Origin: Arenicola marina | Taxonomy: Eukaryota > Annelida > Polychaeta > Arenicolidae | Direction: 5' to 3' | Assembly: GCA_964019135.1 (NCBI GenBank) | Contig: OZ025248.1 | Span: 72,608,119-72,672,118, forward strand | DNA: 64,000 nucleotides | Shown: positions 11,901 through 20,900 of the stretch, in pieces | How the letters are laid out: each line of letters opens with the position of its first letter | Position numbering within the stretch: the stretch's first letter is position 1 | Translations under genes and position numbers: made by a program | Notes under the pieces: model-generated | Databases searched by the model: none | Told to the model about the DNA's origin: nothing | The model's input: only the letters and a program-made list of their open reading frames with translations

Positions 11901-14900
11901 TCCTCACAGACATCGGTAGGGTGGTCTCTAGCGTACCTCCTCACAGACATCGGTAGGGTGGTCTCTAGCGTACCTCCTCACAGACATCGGTAGGGTGGTC
12001 TCTAGCGTGCCTCCTCACAGACATCGATAGGGAGGTGTCTAGCGTACCTCCTCACAGACATCGGTAGGGTGGTCTCTAGCGTGCCTCCTCACAGACATCG
12101 GTAGGGTGGTCTCTAGCGTACCGGCTCACAGACATCGGTAGGGAGGTGTCTAGCGTACCTCCTCACAGACATCGGTAGGGTGGTCTCTAGCGTACCGGCT
12201 CACAGACATCGGTAGGGTGGTCTCTAGCGTACCTCCTCACAGACATCGGTAGGGTGGTCTCTAGCGTACCTCCTCACAGACATCAGTAGGGTGGCCTCTA
12301 GCATACCGTCTCACAGACATCGGTAGGGTGGTCTCTAGCGTACCTCCTCACAGACATCAGTAGGGTGGTCTCTAGCGTACCGGCTCACATACATCGGTAG
12401 GGTGGTGTCTAGCGTACCTCCTCACAGACATCGGTAGGGTGGTCTCTAGCGTACCTCCTCACAGACATCGGTAGGGTGGTCTCTAGCGTATCGGCTCACA
12501 GACATCGGTAATGTGGTCTCTAGCGTACCTCCTCACAGACATCGGTAGGGTGGTCTCTAGCGTACCTCCTCACAGACATCGGTAGGGTGGCCTCTAGCGT
12601 ACCGGCTCACAGACATCGGTAGGGGGGTCTCTAGCGTACCTCCTCATAGACATCGGTAGGGTGGTCTCTAGCGTACCTCCTCACAGACATCGGTAGGGTG
12701 GTCTGAGGCGTACCTCCTCACAGACATCGGTAGGGTGGTGTCTAGCGTACCTCCTCACAGACATCGGTAGGGTGGCCTCTAGCGTACCGGCTCACAGACA
12801 TCGGTAGGGTGGCCTCTAGCGTACCGGCTCACAGACATCGGTAGTGGGGTCTCTAGCGTACCTCCTCACAGACATCGGTAGGGTGGCCTCTAGCGTACCG
12901 GCTCACAGACATCGGTAGGGTGGCCTCTAGCGTACCGGCTCACAGACATCGGTAGGGGGGTCTCTAGCGTACCTCCTCATAGACATCGGTAGGGTGGTCT
13001 CTAGCGTACCTCCTCACAGACATCGGTAGGGTGGTCTGAGGCGTACCTCCTCACAGACATCGGTAGGGTGGTGTCTAGCGTACCTCCTCACAGACATCGG
13101 TAGGGTGGCCTCTAGCGTACCGGCTCACAGACATCGGTAGGGTGGCCTCTAGCATACCGGCTCACAGACATCGGTAGTGGGGTCTCTAGCGTACCTCCTC
13201 ACAGACATCGGTAGGGTGGCCTCTAGCGTACCGGCTCACAGACATCGGTAGGGTGGCCTCTAGCGTACCGGCTCACAGACATCGGTAGGGGGGTCTCTAG
13301 CGTACCTCCTCACAGACATCGGTAGGGTGGTCTCTAGCGTACCTCCTCACAGACATCGGTAGGGTGGTCTCTAGCGTACCTCCTCACAGACATCGGTAGG
13401 GTGGCCTCTAGCGTACCGGCTCACAGACATCGGTAGGGTGGTCTCTAGCGTACCGGCTCACAGACATCGGTAGGGGGGTCTCTAGCGTACCTCCTCACAG
13501 ACATCGGTAGGGTCGTCTCTAGCGTACCTCCTCACAGACATCGGTAGGGTGGCCTCTAGCGTACCTCCTCACAGACATCGGTAGGGTGGTCTCCAGCGTA
13601 CCTCCTCACAGACATCGGTAGGGTGGTCTCTAGCGTACCTCCTCACAGACATCGGTAGGGTGGTCTCTAGCGTACCTCCTCACAGACATCGGTAGGGTGG
13701 CCTCTAGCGTACCTCCTCACAGACATCGGTAGGGTGTCCTCTAGCGTACCTCCTCACAGACATCGGTAGGGTGGCCTCTAGCGTACCTCCTCACAGACAT
13801 CGGTAGGGTGTCCTCTAGCGTACCTCCTCACAGACATCGGTAGGGTGGCCTCTAGCGTACCTCCTCACAGACATCGGTAGGGTGGTCTCTAGCGTGCCTC
13901 CTCACAGACATCGGTAGGGTGGCCTCTAGCATACCTCCTCACAGACATCGGTAGGGTGGTCTCTAGCGTACCTCCTCACAGACATCGGTAGGGTGGCCTC
14001 TAGCATACCTCCTCACAGACATCGGTAGGGTGGTCTCTAGCGTACCTCCTCACAGACATCGGTAGGGTGGCCTCTAGCATACCTCCTCACAGACATCGGT
14101 AGGGTGGTCTCTAGCGTACCTCCTCACAGACATCGGTAGGGTGGCCTCTAGCATACCTCCTCACAGACATCGGTAGGGTGGTCTCTAGCGTGCCTCCTCA
14201 CAGACATCGGTAGGGTGGCCTCTAGCATACCTCCTCACAGACATCGGTAGGGTGGCCTCTAGCGTACCTCCTCACAGACATCGGTAGGGTGGTCTCTAGC
14301 GTACCGGCTCACAGACATCGGTAGGGTGGTCTCTAGCGTACCGGCTCACAGACATCGGTAGGGTGGTCTCTAGCGTACCTCCTCACAGACATCGGTAGGG
14401 TGGTCTCTGGCGTACCTCCTCACAGACATCGGTAGGGTGGTCTCTGGCGTACCTCCTCACAGACATCGGTAGGGTGGTCTCTAGCGTACCGGCTCACAGA
14501 CATCGGTAGGGTGGTCTCTAGCGTACCGGCTCACAGACATCGGTAGGGTGGTGTCTAGCGTACCGGCTCACAGACATCGGTAGGGTGGCCTCTAGCGTAC
14601 CGGCTCACAGACATCGGTAGGGTGGTCTCTGGCGTACCTCCTCACAGACATCGGTAGGGGGGTCTCTAGCGTACCGGCTCACAGACATCGGTAGGGTGGT
14701 CTCTAGCGTACCGGCTCACAGACATCGGTAGGGTGGTGTCTAGCGTTCCGGCTCACAGACATCGGTAGGGTGGTCTCTAGCGTACCGGCTCACAGACATC
14801 GGTAGGGTGGTCTCTAGCGTACCGGCTCACAGACATCAGTAGGGTGGTGTCTAGCGTACCTCCTCACAGACATCGGTAGGGTGGTCTCTAGCGTACCTCC

Positions 14901-17900
14901 TCACAGACATCGGTAGGGTGGTCTCTAGCGTACCTCCTCACAGACATCGGTAGGGTGGTCTCTAGCGTACCGGCTCACAGACATCGGTAGGGTGGTCTCT
15001 AGCGTACCGGCTCACAGACATCGGTAGGGTGGTCTCTAGCGTACCTCCTCACAGACATCGGTAGGGTGGTCTCTAGCGTACCTCCTCACAGACATCGGTA
15101 GGGTGGTCTCTAGCGTACCTCCTCACAGACATCGGTAGGGTGGTCTCTAGCGTACCTCCTCACAGACATCGGTAGGGTGGTCTCTAGCGTACCGGCTCAC
15201 AGACATCGGTAGGGTGGTCTCTGGCGTACCTCCTCACAGACATCGGTAGGGTGGTCTCTAGCGTACCTCCTCACAGACATCGGTAGGGTGGTCTCTAGCG
15301 TACCGGCTCACAGACATCGGTAGGGTGGTGTCTAGCGTAGCGGCTCACAGACATCGGTAGGGTGGTCTCTAGCGTACCGGCTCACAGACATCGGTAGGGT
15401 GGTCTCTAGCGTACCTCCTCACAGACATCGGTAGGGTGGTGTCTAGCGTACCTCCTCACAGACATCGGTAGGGTGGTCTCTAGCGTACCTCCTCACAGAC
15501 ATCGGTAGGGTGGTCTCTAGCGTACCTCCTCACAGACATCGGTAGGGTGGTCTCTAGCATACCTCCTCACAGACATCGGTAGGGTGGTCTCTAGTGTACC
15601 TCCTCACAGACATCGGTAGGGTGGTCTCTAGCGTACCTCCTCACAGACATCGGTAGGGTGGTCTCTAGCGTACCTCCTCACAGACATCGGTAGGGTGGTC
15701 TCTAGCGTACCGGCTCACAGACATCGGTAGGGTGGTCTCTAGCGTACCTCCTCACAGACATCGGTAGGGTGGCCTCTAGCGTACCGGCTCACAGACATCG
15801 GTAGGGTGGCCTCTAGCGTACCGGCTCACAGACATCGGTAGGGTGGTCTCTAGCGTACCGGCTCACAGACATCGGTAGGGTGGTCTCTAGCGTACCGGCT
15901 CACAGACATCGGTAGGGTGGCCCGTAGTCGAATCCATTTCGTTCACTTTACCAACTAATGAATAATAATATGTTTTCGTGGTGTTTATCGAAGAGTTTTA
16001 GTTGGAAGACAACCAACACAGAGGAAGACCAAGTAGTAGCAATATACTGCCCCCTTGTGATGGCTTGTTTTGTTGTTTCGCAAAGTTTACTGTCGTGTGG
16101 GATGTTTTCCCTTCTTCCAAAGAACTAATGGACTAATACCTGAAACGCTGTATTGCGATAAGCATATGGCACACCACAATAAATGGTTACAAATGGGAGA
16201 GAACATTTGTAAATATTTTTAGTTGTAGTTACTCTCAAAGCTTGCGATGTCCACATGTCTTAATGTAGATATATCTGTTATAATGTATGAGTAGTTTGTA
16301 TTCCGCAAATTTAGTGGCCGTAAACTCCATTTAACAACCGATTTAATAATTCATACAGACTTTTATATTTTCTATGTATTCTTCCGAGAGTGATTGCGCT
16401 GTGCTTTGTGCAGGATTGTCCCTGGCTTCGCGCATGCGCGAAGTGGCGCCCGCGGGATACAGCGCGTCGACTGTCTGGTCCCTGATGACGCAGATCATGG
16501 CGGCTGTGGACTTCCTCCACAGAAAGAACATCGTTTACTTGGCCTGGACAGGTTGGTGCCCATCAGGGACATCATGTCTTAAAACTTGCTTGCTTAAACT
16601 CAATTTTCTGTGAGTCTATGAGACATGAATGGTTCTGGAAGCAAAAGTTAATTCCCCAACATTATCTCTTTACTGTTAATATTGTTAATTTAGAAAAATA
16701 GACTCGCAATCGAGGTTGGAAGAGGTAACGGTACATTATTAGCCGAGAGAATTTGTGAATACTAGCTGTAGCCAAGCCGACATTATACTGTTTTAGAGGA
16801 TGTATTATGCTGTGTTATGTTGTCCTCGTTATTGTGACGTAGGTGCACTGTACATTGGCCAAGTCTTTTGGGATCCACCCACTTGTAATAACTTTATAAC
16901 GTTAATGTCTTGCACCGAAAGCGTACTCCAACAGACTTTGCTGTAGAATCTGTGCGTATTTCATGTATTTTAAATTATGGGCATAATGGTCTTGGAGACG
17001 GAGATAAATGACATTGTGAAGCCGTGTGCTTGAATCTGCACCCATATTTAACCGGGTAGAGGTTTCACACATGCACGTGTATTCCATAATACATATCGCT
17101 CATATCGGTGCCGTTTGCGGAATCTGGTGCAGCCATCATGGAGCAGCTGTAATGAGTGGATTGCACAATCGTTTTTGACAGATACAAAACACCGATGTAT
17201 CTGGCCGTTTATAGCGTTAAAATCTCATTTTTAGATGTATTTGGCCGTTCATAGCGTTAAAATCTCCATTTCAGATGTATTTGGCCGTTTATAGCGTTAA
17301 AATCTCCTTTTCAGCCAGCAGCATGTGTCTACATGATCCACACATGTTGGTGAAGTTGAGCAACTTTTCCTACGCGGTCACCTTGGAGGAGACAATCGAC
17401 GAGGAAGACGTTGAGGACACAGCCCGAATGCTGCCTCCTCACGTAGCGCCCCCTGAGGTGAGATTGGCTGTAGACTGGACATCACCACGCGACTAACTGG
17501 TAGGAGAAGCGCCCCCTGAGGTGAGATTTGCTGTAGACTGGACATCACCACGTGACTAACTGGTAGGAGAAGCGCCCCCTGAGGTGAGATTGGCTGTAGA
17601 CTGGGCATCACCACGTGACTAACTGGTAGGAGAAGCGCCCCCTGAGGTGAGATTGGCTGTAGACTGGGCATCACCACGTGACTAACTGGTAGGAGAAGCG
17701 CCCCCTGAGGTGAGATTGGCTGTAGACTGGGCATCACCACGTGACTAACTGGTAGGAGAAGCGCCCCCTGAGGTGAGATTGGCTGTAGACTGGGCATCAC
17801 CACGTGACTAACTGGTAGGAGAAGCGCCCACCTGAGGTGAGATTGGCTGTAGACTGGGCATCACCACGTGACTAACTGGTAGGAGAAGCGCCCCCTGAGG

Positions 17901-20900
17901 TGAGATTGGCTGTAGACTGGGCATCACCACGTGACTAACTGGTAGGAGAAGCGCCCCCTGAGGTGAGATTGGCTGTAGACTGGGCATCACCACGTGACTA
18001 ACTGGTAGGAGAAGCGCCCCCTGAGGTGAGATTGGCTGTAGACTGGGCATCACCACGTGACTAACTGGTAGGAGAAGCGCCCCCTGAGGTGAGATTGGCT
18101 GTAGACTGGACATCACCACGTGACTAACTGGTAGGAGTAGCGCCCCCTGAGGTGAGATTGGCTGTAGACTGGACATCACCACGTGACTAACTGGTAGGCG
18201 AAGCGCCCCCTGAGGTGAGATTGGCAGTAGACTGGGCATCACCACGTGACTAACTGGTAGGAGAAGCGCCCCCTGAGGTGAGATTGGCTGTAGACTGGGC
18301 ATCACCACGTGACTAACTGGTAGGAGAAGCGCCCCCTGAGGTGAGATTGGCTGTAGACTGGACATCGCCACGTGACTAACTCATAGGAAGAGCGCCCCCT
18401 GAGGTGAGATTGGTTATAAACTGGACATCACCCCGTGACTAACTGGTAGAAAAAGCGCCCCCTGAGGTGAGATTGGCTGTAGACTGGACATCACCACGTG
18501 ACTAACTGGTAGCAGAAGCGCCCCCTAGGGTGAGATTGGTTATAAACTGGGCATCACCCCGTGACTTAACTGGTAGGCAAAGCGCCCCCTGAGGTGAGAT
18601 TGGCTGTAGACTGGACATCACCACGTGACTAACTGGTAGGAGAAGCGCCCCCTAGGGTGAGATTGGTTATAAACTGGGCATCACCCCGTGACTTAACTGG
18701 TAGGCAAAGCGCCCCCTGAGGTGAGATTGGCTGTAGACTGGACATCACCACGTGACTAACTGGTAGGAGAAGCGCCCCCTAGGGTGAGATTGGTTATAAA
18801 CTGGGCATCACCCCGTGACTTAACTGGTAGGCAAAGCGCCCCCTGAGGTGAGATTGGCTGTAGACTGGACATCACCACGGTAGGAGAAGCTCCCCCTAGG
18901 GTGAGATTGGTTATAAACTGGGCATCACCCCGTGACTTAACTGGTAGAAAAAGCGCCCCCTGAGGTGAGATTGGCTGTAGACTGGACATCACCACGTGAC
19001 TAACTGGTAGGAGAACTTGCATACACGGGCAAGAGAGATAACTTTATATTTGACCATTTGGCGCGCGTTCAAACTAAGTTTGCAATCGGCATAGTTCCTA
19101 TTAGGTCCTTGACGAACAGAACGACGACTGTCGTAGGTTGTGACGGGGTATAATATCACACGCGGCCAACCACGGTGTCGCTATAAGTGTTGTATTATTC
19201 GTAAAGATGACGCTTAGCTTCATATGGTTCTTTAGGCGTCAGATGGCGTCAAAGATCTCTGATCTCAGGGTTTGCTTCAGCGCTGGATACGATTATGTCC
19301 AAGTGAAACATGTGTCTACTTCAAATGTTAGTTAAAACGAATCAATTACGCAACCCAGCGTCGACCACACACCATTTACCAAGAAATAACACGTGAGTGA
19401 TCTGTATCGGCCACGTGTCTGATTACAATAATGATAAATTCTTCTGTCACATACAGTGGCGGATTTTACGAACGCAGTTTAGCCGACTACGGAGTTTAGT
19501 CAGCTAAAGTTACCATGTAAACAAGTTACCATGTAAAGTTACCATGTAAATGATGGGCGATTTTAGCCGACTAAACCCCGCTAGCCGGCTAAGCTATGTT
19601 CTTGAAATAGACCCCGGTACACCGACACTCATCTAATGTGTGTGTCATGTGGACGTTGCAGTGCTACGATGGACAGGTGGTCGAGCTTTCCGATAGCTGG
19701 GGCCTAGCTGTCATTATGTACCAGTTGGCGACGGGTCGACGTGTGGACTATCGCTACCGCCACTACACTGAGGCGGTGGGTGTCGAGGTGAGTGCCATCC
19801 AGTATCCTGTCCATCGACCACGCAGGCCTGAGAACTTTTAATTCTTAAAGCAAAAATTATATATTTATCCCAGATTCGCCATGCTTCACTGTTGATTTTG
19901 GAATGAAAATATAACCCACGTGTTTTCTCGTTGTCCAACATCGAAAAGTTCAATCTTAAAAAAATCGTATTGTGACAGGTTTTACTTCCGTATGGCTTCT
20001 ATTTCGTATTTTATTTGCTTTGGCTTGTGTGTATGTAAGATCAGAGAAGTGTGTATGTATGTTTTTTTAGAAATGACCCTACAAGATGGCATCTTTTTTA
20101 TGGGAACATCAGAAAAGAAACTATGTTTACGTTATCAAAAAGTAAAATAAAACCGGTCCCTGATATTTGATGTTAGGACTGATGTCCTACGTGTTTTAGG
20201 CGAGGACGGAATAGGCTCCTTGTGTAAGGTTTGGCTGACGTACCTCGGTGCATCGATCATGTATTAATGTGCGTCCAAATAGTAAATACCGATACTTTTT
20301 CAGACACTAAACTAATCGTGGACCCTAGGTGGAGTGGCTGCGGTGTATAGCATTGTACTACTAATAAATGGAAAGGTCACTTGAGTTCATTTCCGAATTA
20401 TCAAGTTATCCTGGGTATTAAATGTTTATTCCCTATCTTACATTTATTCCCTATCGTACATTTATTCATATTTATAAATCTACTTCTTACCATTTTGTTT
20501 CCATTTTGTGAACTGTTGTGTTATTAATTATTTGACTGACTTCACGGATTTTTGGAAGATAACGATGTTGGAGTTACTTATCGATGCACGCGCACTTCAG
20601 TGCACCAAAGGTTAAGTAGATGGATGGATAGACTGAAGGCACCATCTTGATGTTTACATGTGGTTGTTGGTTACTAAACTGACTAACTTTGAGGCATGGT
20701 AACGAGACTAAGGAGGGGTAGCAACTCTTTACCATAACCAAACCATGTAGCCTGTGGTGCATTGGTGGAGGAAGTTTGGGCGATATTAAAGGCCACTGAA
20801 GTGGATAAACGTGCATATATATATATCTATATATCGTATTGTCCTCCCACTTTTTATTGACCTATGGCATGATTCACTCTCGTATCTTCGTGAACTGGGA

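Noticed and set aside
5912..15922. CRISPR array
   Set aside because: The units are continuous 37-bp repeats with no unique spacers, next to spliced animal genes; this is a minisatellite.
17378..19022. Minus-strand repeat proteins (SLQPISPQGALLLPVSHVV type)
   Set aside because: They exist only because the 63-bp period is a multiple of three; the real coding link is the plus-strand exon end.
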